Of a stretch of DNA of 24,886 nt, positions 1 to 8,211 are shown in pieces. A model generated the notes under the pieces. The model ran no database searches. It was not told the DNA's origin and saw nothing but the letters and a program-made list of their open reading frames with translations. Both the position numbers and the translations under genes were made by a program. This DNA is from an uncultured Marinicella sp. (GTDB taxonomy: Bacteria; Pseudomonadota; Gammaproteobacteria; Xanthomonadales; Marinicellaceae): positions 1 through 24,886 of the forward strand of contig CALLLZ010000004.1 of the NCBI GenBank assembly GCA_938008005.1. Reading direction: 5' to 3'. Positions within the stretch are counted from its first letter, which is position 1. Each line of letters opens with the position of its first letter.

Positions 1-31
1 CTAATTTACACAATTATGCGATAATCTATAT

Positions 32-2929
32 ATGAATGAAAAAGAGCACAGCATCAATAATTTTAACGCTGAAGAGTGGGCGCTTCAGTGGCAATTGTTT
101 GACCAAATCATTAATACAAACATAGATCAACAAGCCAGAGTATTACAAGACATCGAACAAAAACACCCCAAGCATTATCCAGTGCTGTTAGAGCTGCTGA
201 CTTCACACCGTTGCGAATCCACAGTGTTGGATGAACCGATCATTGGCATTAATAGCACTTCAACTGAATCTATACCTGAAAAAATTGGTGATTATAAAAT
301 CATCAAGCCTTTAGGTTCTGGTGGTTTAGGTGATGTATACCAAGCTCGTAAAGATGAAGAAGGGTTTGAACATGTTGTGGCATTAAAAATGGCCCCAGTG
401 GGTAGGTACTCTGATTTGGTTTTAAAGAGTTTTAATAATGAACTCAAGATGCTGTTGAATCTTAACCACCCCAATATAGAAAGGTTATTTGAGGGTGGGG
501 TTTCATCTGACAACATTCCATATTTAGTTGTTGAGTATATTGATGGTTTGCACATTGATCAATACTGTGATCGAAACCGGTTACCTATCAAGCAACGAGT
601 AGAATTATTTGTTCAAGTTTGTGAAGCAGTGGCCACATTACACCAATCGTTAATCATCCATCGCGATATCAAACCCAGCAATATCATGATTGATCAACAA
701 GGTACAGCGAAATTATTGGATTTTGGCTTGGCCAAATTGCTGGATAAAAATCCAACCAAATCGATAGAAGAGGCAACCATTTCAGGCTATATGATGACCT
801 TGGCTTATGCCAGTCCTGAACAAATAACAAGCCAAAATATCACCACTGCCAGTGATGTATATTCCTTGGGGATGTTGCTTTACTATCTGCTGTGTGGCCA
901 ACCGGCATATCAAATAAAAAATAACGACTTGGCACAAGCCAGTCAGCAAATTACTCAGAAAGTCCCGCCTTTAGCCAGCCAAAACATCTTCGGTGATGCG
1001 ATCATCAACCAACTTCACAACTCGCTCAAATCACAATTAAAAGGTGAACTTGACGCCATATTGGCTCAAGCCATCCACAAAGACCCAACACGTCGATATG
1101 CATCAGCACAACAATTGGCCGATGATTTAAATAACTACCTCAATCATGAGCCAGTATTGGCCAAACCAGATACTTTGGCTTATCGAATGCGAAAATTCAT
1201 TCAGCGCCATACTATAGGCGTTTTAACCGCGACAGCTGTCATGATGTCACTGTTAATTTTGACTGGTCTACTACTGAATCGGAGTCATGAGTTACAAAGT
1301 GCTTTGCAAGCCACAGAAGAAGAAAAACAACGGGTCAGCCATGTTACGGAATTCCTGATTGATGTGTTTAAACTATCTGATCCACTACAAAATCAAGCAG
1401 ATATTATTAATGTGAAAGATTTGCTGGATTATTCAAGTCAACAGCTGGAAGGTCAATTCGACGAGCAACCAGCAACTAAAATTAAGCTATACCAAACACT
1501 GGCTGAGGTTTATATTAATATGAGTGACATCGAATCCAGCGAGCGATTACTCAATCAAGCGAAAAGTTTCCAATATGAATTAACACCTGTTGATGAGTTG
1601 TCCGGCCTATTGATAGAAGCAGAACTGCTACTAAATAAAGGTCAATTCACAGCAGGTTTAGAGTTGTTAGATTCATTTGATCAAAATCATCCAGATGTTG
1701 AACTGCCTGTGACTTTAAGCATGCAAATGGGGTTGATGAAAGGCGAATTTTTATATGAATTGGGTGAATACGATTTTGCAATTAAAACCTTAAAGTTTTT
1801 TGAAAAAAACTTAATCAACCATGAAGACCCGAATGAAATGCTTAAGGCTGAGCAACTTCAAGCTGACATTCATCAAATGTTAGGTAATGTGTATTGGAAA
1901 AAGGGTGACTTTTCACAAGTTGAAACTCATTACCAACTCAGTTTCGATAGCAACTCATCACGCTTAGGTGTAGAAAATAATGCAACCCTCAAAAGCCTGT
2001 CTGCATTAGGGATATTGGCGTATGTACAAGGGAACTTTGAATTAGCAAAAAACAGATTTACTCGTGTGTTGAATTCACGCAAAGAACAATTGGGTGCGCA
2101 TCATTATCTTACAGCACATGCACACAATAGGTTGGGTGCTACTGAATATGAACTCGGTCATATCAACGCGGCAGAAAAACATTATCTTGAAGCCAAGCAT
2201 GGGTTTGAAACCAGTGGTTTAAATGAATCAATCAAGCTGGCTGGTGTATTGAATAATCTTGGCTTGATCAAAAGACAGCAAACTGAGTATTTAGCTGCTG
2301 AAAAACTATTCACTCGAGCCTTAGCAATCGAAAAAAAATTGGTTGATGATGATCATCCAAGTTTAGCAACTCAATTGAACAACTTGGCTTTGACCAGCTA
2401 TGATCAAGGTGATTTTCATCAGGCACTGAAATTATTCAAACAATCATATCAACTTCAGTTCGACAGCACGGGTTTAAACAACGCCAACATCGCATTTTCA
2501 ATGACCAATATTGGCCGGACGTACTTACAATTAAATCAATGGGCTCAGTCTAAAGAGTGGATTAGTCAAGCCTTGCGGTTACGTATGGAGCATTTGGGGT
2601 CGGATCATTTACTCTATGCAGCAACACTTATGGCCCAAGCTGAGTTGTTATTTGTCACTAAAAGCTACGATGCAGCACTTAAAAATACTGAAGAGGCACT
2701 TAAAATCAGAATAAATCAATTAAATGATGGTGACTGGCGGTTGGCAGACAGTCGTAATTTAAGACGAACCTTAAACAAAGAAAGCATTGAATTACAGCCT
2801 CAATTTTGTGCCGATGCCGTAATCATCAAACAACGTTTTGGTTTAAATCATCCACGCACAAACCGCACAAACCTACGCTTGAAATACTTGTCATTTCCCG
2901 CATGTCAAACCAATAAAGAAGTCAACTGA
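32..2929 (+). CDS. Membrane-spanning serine/threonine protein kinase with C-terminal TPR domain
   Basis: Hanks-type kinase of 965 residues. The kinase domain (about 86-370) has the glycine loop GSGGLG (95-100), lysine K119 in VALK, the catalytic HRDIKPSN (H210, D212, N217), DFG at 230-232 and SPE at 261-263 in place of APE, so it should be active. A single hydrophobic segment (about 395-415) follows, then a long alpha-helical region (about 480-880) with repeated TPR-like units, predicted to be periplasmic. The expected role is to phosphorylate cytoplasmic proteins in response to something bound by the TPR part; no substrate can be named. This kinase-TM-TPR layout is common in gammaproteobacteria, where such genes often follow an ECF sigma-factor gene. 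Only 31 bases precede the start, so that neighbour cannot be checked. No Shine-Dalgarno sequence is visible before the ATG, so start choice is less certain than the family call. Confidence 0.9.
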   Translation: MNEKEHSINNFNAEEWALQWQLFDQIINTNIDQQARVLQDIEQKHPKHYPVLLELLTSHRCESTVLDEPIIGINSTSTESIPEKIGDYKIIKPLGSGGLGDVYQARKDEEGFEHVVALKMAPVGRYSDLVLKSFNNELKMLLNLNHPNIERLFEGGVSSDNIPYLVVEYIDGLHIDQYCDRNRLPIKQRVELFVQVCEAVATLHQSLIIHRDIKPSNIMIDQQGTAKLLDFGLAKLLDKNPTKSIEEATISGYMMTLAYASPEQITSQNITTASDVYSLGMLLYYLLCGQPAYQIKNNDLAQASQQITQKVPPLASQNIFGDAIINQLHNSLKSQLKGELDAILAQAIHKDPTRRYASAQQLADDLNNYLNHEPVLAKPDTLAYRMRKFIQRHTIGVLTATAVMMSLLILTGLLLNRSHELQSALQATEEEKQRVSHVTEFLIDVFKLSDPLQNQADIINVKDLLDYSSQQLEGQFDEQPATKIKLYQTLAEVYINMSDIESSERLLNQAKSFQYELTPVDELSGLLIEAELLLNKGQFTAGLELLDSFDQNHPDVELPVTLSMQMGLMKGEFLYELGEYDFAIKTLKFFEKNLINHEDPNEMLKAEQLQADIHQMLGNVYWKKGDFSQVETHYQLSFDSNSSRLGVENNATLKSLSALGILAYVQGNFELAKNRFTRVLNSRKEQLGAHHYLTAHAHNRLGATEYELGHINAAEKHYLEAKHGFETSGLNESIKLAGVLNNLGLIKRQQTEYLAAEKLFTRALAIEKKLVDDDHPSLATQLNNLALTSYDQGDFHQALKLFKQSYQLQFDSTGLNNANIAFSMTNIGRTYLQLNQWAQSKEWISQALRLRMEHLGSDHLLYAATLMAQAELLFVTKSYDAALKNTEEALKIRINQLNDGDWRLADSRNLRRTLNKESIELQPQFCADAVIIKQRFGLNHPRTNRTNLRLKYLSFPACQTNKEVN

Positions 2930-2979
2930 AAACAAAACTGATATAATATTTAGAATGTAATTTAAACGGAATTTTTTCC

Positions 2980-4941
2980 ATGTCTGACACTAAGTTTTGT
3001 AAGAGATGCTTGCAAGAAACTAATCAAGTCGCTCAAATTTGTCCACATTGTAAGATGCCAATGAGCTTCGCTGCCCATTTCAAGTTTATGAAAATCCTTT
3101 ACTGTTTTTTGTTTTTCTTCGCCAATCAATCTTATGCACAAGAAATTGTACAACCACAAAAATACACGTCAAATAACAAGCAGTTCAGTTTTACCATATC
3201 ACCTTTGAGCCCAGATGGTTTATCAGGTGCTCACTACAGTCTGACCAACAACGACCAAAAATTATGGTCAAAACATTTAAAAACCAGTGCAGTAATGGCC
3301 GATGTATCATCCGAAGGTCAGGTCATTACTTGCGCTTATTCTAAAGGTTTAGACCCTGCATATAACTACACTAAACAATCAAGTTATGGTTACATGCAAC
3401 TCACATTATTTGAACAAAATGGTGATGTAATGTGGTCACAATCCATCAAGCGTAAACCAAGTATGCGGATGCACAGTCCACCCTCTCCTTATTGTGAACA
3501 GGTTTTGATTCAAGCAAAAACAGAGAGGGCTTTTATGTGGCTTTTTCAAGATCAACAGACTCAGTTGCAAGTTATCAATACGAGAACAGGCGCACTGCTT
3601 GATAACATCAAACTAAACACCGAACATGCTGATAAATTAACGTCGATTAAGGATATGAAATTTCACAGCATCGATGATTCAGATTTATTGTTACTATCGG
3701 TTACAGGCCGGATATATGAGGAAGATGAAGATGGTAACGGTAATTACGGTTATGAAGCCGATGCTTTGTATTATTTATTGGATACACAAGGGCAAATTAT
3801 TTGGCACAAGTCATTGATGGGTTCTTTGGATATAAGAAAAACCACTGAGTCTGAAATTGCACCATTACAGAGAGCATATTCTGAGCAGGATGCCTATTTT
3901 GTTGACAGTGAAGCGATTCAAGTCCGCCGACTGCCTAAAAAGTTCATTACAGAATTTGCCATTACTGATTACAACAAGCAACAACTTCATTGGTATCAAT
4001 TAACACCCAAGAACAAAGTTAAATCAATTGGCACCAAACCACTGGTTATGGATGTCTCACCATTTGATGTCCAAGTTCAAAACCAAAGCAGTCCAAAATT
4101 GCTTCAAAACACAAACTTGACTGCTTATTTGGATGTTGATAAACAACGTTGTAGCCAGAATTATGAAGCCATTGATCTATTGTCAGATGGCAGTTTGTTG
4201 TTATATGAAGAGAACAATCATAAGGTCACCCAATTTAAAGACTTACAAAAGCCGCCCACTTTTTTTAATGTATCTAAAGACCTGTTTAAAGATGACTCCA
4301 TCCAAGAAACGCATATGTTTGTCGATCACAAGGATCTAATCCAGATTAACTTGGGTAAAACCAGTTTTGCACAATACAGCAGAGAAGGAGAATTGCTGGG
4401 TGAAAAAGCTTTTAAATCCAGTTGTGATCCATCCAAATACTGCCGTTTAAATATAGTGGCACAAAGAAACTCTAATAAACTGTGGTTAGAAAACAGTGAG
4501 TCAGGTGTGATGTTAATTGCACCTGCTGAAGAAAGGTTTACCCAGCAAGCCATAACCCAAAAAGATTCAACAGGTCAGTGGTACGAATACATTTACTCCA
4601 TCCAAAACGATGACCAAGGGCGGTTATTAATGGCAGGTCGTTATGATGATGTTATCAGTCAACTCTATGTATTAGATGCCAAAGCACAACCTATTACCAC
4701 CTTGTTTGCGGGCAGTTACTATTTAAACGGCATAACCATGGCTGGGGAATATATTTTCATCAGTGAAGCTGATAATGATGAAATTGCTGTTTTGAACTTT
4801 TCTGGGGATGTGGTGCGCCGGTTTCAAACCAGTAACAACCAAACACCCTACTTACTAAAAGCCAGCCGAAATGAACTGTATGCCATCACACCAGATGCGG
4901 TTTTAGTTTACGATATCTCAGATATCATGGGTGTGGATTAA
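2980..4941 (+). CDS. Beta-propeller-like protein with N-terminal zinc ribbon and internal signal-peptide-like segment
   Basis: Protein of 653 residues that I cannot place in a named family. Residues 7-24 carry a CxxC-x10-CxxC zinc-ribbon pattern (C7, C10, C21, C24). Residues 37-53 then look like a signal peptide or membrane anchor (MKILYCFLFFF, ending SYA before Q54). The remainder shows scattered beta-propeller-like units of the form acidic-G-x-x-x-W (for example around 94, 148-152 and 271-275), and an acidic DEDGNGN loop at 249-255 that could bind calcium. As drawn it would be anchored with the ribbon in the cytoplasm and the propeller outside. An internal ATG at 3088 (residue 37) would give an ordinary secreted protein, but no Shine-Dalgarno sequence precedes it; a weak GGAA precedes the upstream ATG. 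It starts 50 bases after the kinase gene and ends 16 bases before the next gene, so co-transcription with the lipoprotein is likely. Confidence 0.7.
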   Translation: MSDTKFCKRCLQETNQVAQICPHCKMPMSFAAHFKFMKILYCFLFFFANQSYAQEIVQPQKYTSNNKQFSFTISPLSPDGLSGAHYSLTNNDQKLWSKHLKTSAVMADVSSEGQVITCAYSKGLDPAYNYTKQSSYGYMQLTLFEQNGDVMWSQSIKRKPSMRMHSPPSPYCEQVLIQAKTERAFMWLFQDQQTQLQVINTRTGALLDNIKLNTEHADKLTSIKDMKFHSIDDSDLLLLSVTGRIYEEDEDGNGNYGYEADALYYLLDTQGQIIWHKSLMGSLDIRKTTESEIAPLQRAYSEQDAYFVDSEAIQVRRLPKKFITEFAITDYNKQQLHWYQLTPKNKVKSIGTKPLVMDVSPFDVQVQNQSSPKLLQNTNLTAYLDVDKQRCSQNYEAIDLLSDGSLLLYEENNHKVTQFKDLQKPPTFFNVSKDLFKDDSIQETHMFVDHKDLIQINLGKTSFAQYSREGELLGEKAFKSSCDPSKYCRLNIVAQRNSNKLWLENSESGVMLIAPAEERFTQQAITQKDSTGQWYEYIYSIQNDDQGRLLMAGRYDDVISQLYVLDAKAQPITTLFAGSYYLNGITMAGEYIFISEADNDEIAVLNFSGDVVRRFQTSNNQTPYLLKASRNELYAITPDAVLVYDISDIMGVD

Positions 4942-4945
4942 CTTT

Positions 4946-4951
4946 GGAGGT
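4946..4951 (+). promoter_or_regulatory. Strong Shine-Dalgarno that fixes the lipoprotein start
   Basis: GGAGGT lies 6 bases before the ATG at 4958. It favours that ATG over the in-frame upstream ATG at 4931, which would add nine polar residues in front of the signal peptide and overlap the end of the previous gene. Confidence 0.8.
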
Positions 4952-4957
4952 ACAAGA

Positions 4958-5602
4958 ATGAAAAACCTATATCAACTTATTATTATATTAAATTTGTCTG
5001 CTTGTAGCCAACAGGAGTTCACCGATGATGAACTACTTGTTACAAGTGTTAACTTTCTTAAGTCCATGTGCGAAAGCAGGCAAGTATGTATTGATCAAAT
5101 TGATCTTGCTGCCGTTGACTGTAAATCGCAAGAAGCATCTGAATTTTTTTCATCAACTGCTGACATTGATCCACAGATTAAATCTGGCGCAGAGTTCCAA
5201 TTTTGTATCACGCAACAAATGGACGATACTTTTATGGCTAAGTTTAACCAAGTTTTTCCGGTCACAGAAGTTGATGGAAAATCCAGTTCATCATCACACC
5301 CAGCACAAGATTTTTTAAACACTTCAAACAATCAATCGTATGGATTTTTAAATGACTCCAAAGTGCTTCAAATCAAAGAATCTGGTGGACAATTTGAAAT
5401 ATTAAATCAGTCTCTTCATGCCAATAAAATCAAAGCGTTCATCTTAAAGAATGATTTAACCAGTCAATATGATTCTGTCGTCTTAATTGTTAATGACGAT
5501 CTACCTGTAAATACATTGCTGCAAGCCAAAAATGAGGTGGAAAAAGCGGGCTTTAAAAAGGCTTCTTTGGCCAGAAAAGAAAAAATGAATGGCGCGAATT
5601 AA
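4958..5602 (+). CDS. Lipoprotein with TolR/ExbD-like C-terminal region
   Basis: Protein of 214 residues from the ATG preceded by GGAGGT. The N-terminus is a lipoprotein signal peptide with lipobox LSAC, acylated at C16. The mature part has four further cysteines (38, 44, 55, 83), which could form disulfides in the periplasm, and a serine-rich linker near 109-113. Residues about 145-206 resemble the periplasmic domain of TolR/ExbD by eye: a beta strand, then VVLIVNDDLPVNTLL, an amphipathic helix and AGFKKASLA, matching the family pattern of a strand, a D-x-P turn, a helix and a short final strand. The usual TolR/ExbD N-terminal membrane helix with its aspartate is absent. It lies 16 bases after the propeller-like gene and probably shares its transcript. 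Function is unknown; the lipoprotein call is firm and the TolR-like fold is inference. Confidence 0.75.
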   Translation: MKNLYQLIIILNLSACSQQEFTDDELLVTSVNFLKSMCESRQVCIDQIDLAAVDCKSQEASEFFSSTADIDPQIKSGAEFQFCITQQMDDTFMAKFNQVFPVTEVDGKSSSSSHPAQDFLNTSNNQSYGFLNDSKVLQIKESGGQFEILNQSLHANKIKAFILKNDLTSQYDSVVLIVNDDLPVNTLLQAKNEVEKAGFKKASLARKEKMNGAN

Positions 5603-6714
5603 ATGAAAATAAAGCGATTATCTTGCCGCCTAATTGGCGATTTAATGTCATAAGTTAAAAACATTAACAAGTTTTTTTCTACTGCCCAGCCTTTTAGCGC
5701 TTGGTCTCGTTGGTTTTTTGTATAAGCATCCAAAGGTCTTTGCATCATGTATTGAGCGTGTGCAATGATCTTACGTGTGCTTTGAACACCTTCAATTTCA
5801 AATTCATGCTCATGTAATATCCTTGGCACCTCTTCAGTTTGATGTTCTTCCTGCCATAGGTGTAGAGCTTCAGCAGTATCCATCAAAACAGGTGCTTGTT
5901 GATTTGCTATGGCGTTAAATATCCAATCCAATGATTCAGGTACTTCATCACTGGCTAAATAATCGCCTGATGGAATTTCATCGCCAATCATTCGTTCTAC
6001 CCACTTGACCACATTGGGAGCAACATTCTTTAATGTTTTACCTGAATCTAAATCACGATAAAGGTGGGCATAAAATACACCAATCAAAGCATAGTCAGCC
6101 ACACTCGGAATGCCACCCAAAATATAATCATGCACCGAAAAGTGCACATCCAACACATTTGTTAGTTGTTTGGTGTGTTGTTCAATGGCTTCAAATGTCT
6201 CAGGCTTGATACCTAATCCAGGCATAAAACCTCTGAATTTTGCGCTTACTTTTTTGCCAATAAACCGCTGTAAAAATTTCGGGTATCGTGGAAACAACAG
6301 CTGTCCAAAACCTGTCCAAATTTCTTTCAAAGATGCTTTAGATGCATACCAACGTGAATACAAAGCGGTTTTTAATAACCACTGATCGGCGTATATTTCT
6401 ATTAAATGGGCCGCCACTTGTTGTTTGGGTGTTTTAGGTATGGCGGGATTCTCGGTAAACTTTTGTTCTAAACGATCAATGATTTCAGTGCTGTCTTGCC
6501 ACACCTGATCATCGACTGTGTGTAAAACAGGAATATACCTCACGCCAGTTCTGGGTATAATGAAGTGCTTGTAGCAAGCATATGTCGCAGCCTTTTCTTG
6601 ATAAGGAATCCCTTTCTTTTTCAGGTAACAGCGAAGCTTACCGCTGTATAAAGAAATATCCGCTCCATACAAAATATATGTGCCCAGTTGAGGTGGTGTA
6701 AAACGACCTTTCAT
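5599..6714 (-). CDS. Glutathione S-transferase-like protein with long C-terminal extension
   Basis: Protein of 371 residues. Residues about 12-85 look like a GST thioredoxin-fold domain: YGADISLYSGKLR at the N-terminal strand and helix, RYIPVL with the cis-proline at 62, and DSTEI (74-78), the usual glutathione-contacting turn. Residues about 100-235 form the all-helical C-terminal domain, including the SVAD capping box near 204-207. About 100 further residues after the second domain are not typical, since cytosolic GSTs are usually 200-240 residues. Expected activity is glutathione conjugation or a related thiol reaction, with substrate unknown. It begins 33 bases after the M19 dipeptidase gene on the same strand and is likely co-transcribed. 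Its stop codon overlaps that of the convergent lipoprotein gene within the sequence TTAA. No clear Shine-Dalgarno precedes the ATG. Confidence 0.8.
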   Translation of the reverse strand: MKGRFTPPQLGTYILYGADISLYSGKLRCYLKKKGIPYQEKAATYACYKHFIIPRTGVRYIPVLHTVDDQVWQDSTEIIDRLEQKFTENPAIPKTPKQQVAAHLIEIYADQWLLKTALYSRWYASKASLKEIWTGFGQLLFPRYPKFLQRFIGKKVSAKFRGFMPGLGIKPETFEAIEQHTKQLTNVLDVHFSVHDYILGGIPSVADYALIGVFYAHLYRDLDSGKTLKNVAPNVVKWVERMIGDEIPSGDYLASDEVPESLDWIFNAIANQQAPVLMDTAEALHLWQEEHQTEEVPRILHEHEFEIEGVQSTRKIIAHAQYMMQRPLDAYTKNQRDQALKGWAVEKNLLMFLTYDIKSPIRRQDNRFIFI

Positions 6715-6747
6715 GGCGAAAATAGATTAAATTGTTTCATTCAATCA

Positions 6748-7977
6748 TTAATGATTGGCAGCGAATTCTTCTACTTTTTGCCATAGACGCATTAAATTAC
6801 CCGATAGAATTTTTTCAATATCAACTTCAGTATAGCCTCGGCCCAGTAAGCCAGCTATCAAATTAGGATAACTTGATACATCTTTAAGGTCAGTGGGTAA
6901 AGAGTCACCCACACCATCATAATCAGAGCCAATCCCCACATGATCAATACCAGCGATTTTTACCACATGGTCAAAATGATCTAGCACATCGTCTAAATTT
7001 GCATACTTAAATGGTTTTTCTTTGCGGTAAGACTTAGTGAATGCTTTGGCTTCATCACTATCTTCAAGTAAATTGTTGGTTTTGATAAATTCATCAAAAG
7101 CAGCTTTGTAGGCACCATAATTTTCTAATGACGCTTGTGAAATAAAAGTTGAGCCAAAGTTAATAAAAATTACACCACCTTTTTCAGCCATTGTTTTGAT
7201 CATCTGATCATCCATGTTGCGTTCAAAGCCTGGAGTAAAATGTCGAGCTGAGGAATGAGAAGCTATCACAGGCACTTGGCTGTGTTGCATCACATCGTAG
7301 AAAGCCAGATCCGAAATATGAGAAACATCAACCATAACACCAACCTTGTTCATGGCTACCACCAATTTTTTGCCAAAATTTGTCAAACCTTGAGCTGGTC
7401 GTGCTTTGTCATAGGAAGAATCAGAAATGTGGTTGCTCAAAGAATGAGACAAGGTAATATAACGAATGCCTCGATCATAGAAATGCTGTAAATTATGTAA
7501 ATCACCAGCTATTGGCGAACCGTTTTCCATCCCCATAGGTAAGGAAATTAAGCCTTTTGAAAAATTATCTTTAACTTGGTTTGTAGAATAAGCCAGCGCA
7601 AATTTATTCGGAGATTGTTTAACTATAGCTTCCACGGAGTCAATTAACTTATTTGCGACAATGGTGCTGTCACCACCTTCTGATTCAATTTTAGCTGGGG
7701 TGTAAATAGACATAAAAGGAGCATTTAAACCTCCCAATTTGGCTCGTGGGAAATCAAAATCACCACCATCAGTAGCCAATGTGACATCTGCGTATTTATT
7801 CTCTAAACGATATGGCACATCAACATGTAAGTCAGCAATGATGTATTTTTTGCTGATCTGATGGGCTTTGTTTTGCTGTTCGCTAATCGTTGTGGATTTA
7901 TCAGGGTTGGACTGACAGCTGATTAATCCAATCGTTGCAATAAGAATAATCAGTAATTTAACTTTGCATGAATTCAT
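6748..7977 (-). CDS. M19 membrane dipeptidase, lipoprotein
   Basis: Protein of 409 residues in the renal (membrane) dipeptidase family, zinc-dependent enzymes that hydrolyse dipeptides, including cysteinylglycine and some D-amino-acid dipeptides. All expected metal and active-site residues are visible: H51 and D53 (HVD), the bridging glutamate E151 (MENG), H220 (DVSH), H241 (SHSS) and D352 (GSDYDG). The N-terminus is a lipoprotein signal peptide with lipobox LISC and acylated C21, so the enzyme is anchored to a membrane facing the periplasm or outside. Length matches the family. AGAGGG lies upstream of the start at a slightly long spacing. It is the first gene of a two-gene minus-strand unit with the GST-like gene, and is divergent from the acyltransferase across a 234-base region. 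Confidence 0.95.
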   Translation of the reverse strand: MNSCKVKLLIILIATIGLISCQSNPDKSTTISEQQNKAHQISKKYIIADLHVDVPYRLENKYADVTLATDGGDFDFPRAKLGGLNAPFMSIYTPAKIESEGGDSTIVANKLIDSVEAIVKQSPNKFALAYSTNQVKDNFSKGLISLPMGMENGSPIAGDLHNLQHFYDRGIRYITLSHSLSNHISDSSYDKARPAQGLTNFGKKLVVAMNKVGVMVDVSHISDLAFYDVMQHSQVPVIASHSSARHFTPGFERNMDDQMIKTMAEKGGVIFINFGSTFISQASLENYGAYKAAFDEFIKTNNLLEDSDEAKAFTKSYRKEKPFKYANLDDVLDHFDHVVKIAGIDHVGIGSDYDGVGDSLPTDLKDVSSYPNLIAGLLGRGYTEVDIEKILSGNLMRLWQKVEEFAANH

Positions 7978-8147
7978 AATACATAACCCTCTGGTGGATG
8001 TTTTTGTTCGATCGGAAAAGTATAAATGATTTATTTGAATGTAAGTTTTTTTTTTAAATTGTTATTTGAACTATATGTTTTAGATACATTTTAGATGTTT
8101 ATCTGCTTGGAAAGCGATTTAAAGTCATTTGCAATTGGTTGGTTAAT

Positions 8148-8185
8148 TTTTATCTCATGGCTTTTATTGGCTGCTTGAGATAAAA
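8148..8185. repeat. Perfect 10-bp inverted repeat upstream of acyltransferase
   Basis: TTTTATCTCA (8148-8157) and TGAGATAAAA (8176-8185) are exact reverse complements separated by 18 bases, ending 26 bases before the acyltransferase ATG. It could be a regulator binding site or an RNA hairpin in the 5' leader; it is not followed by a terminator-like T run. The rest of the 234-base divergent region (7978-8211) is AT-rich, with a run of ten T at 8046-8055, and I see no convincing promoter pair in it. Confidence 0.6.
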
Positions 8186-8211
8186 TTTCAGGATCATTTA
8201 ACCCAAGCTTT

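Noticed and set aside
2942..2947. TATAAT before the propeller-like gene
   Set aside because: No acceptable -35 is found at 16-18 bases upstream, and the region is AT-rich, so a promoter is not claimed.
4931..4957. Upstream ATG at 4931 for the lipoprotein
   Set aside because: It overlaps the preceding gene, while the ATG at 4958 has GGAGGT at ideal spacing and begins a lipoprotein signal peptide directly.
5599..5602. Overlap of the convergent lipoprotein and GST-like genes
   Set aside because: The overlap is only the shared TTAA at two stop codons and no terminator is seen; compact but not unusual.
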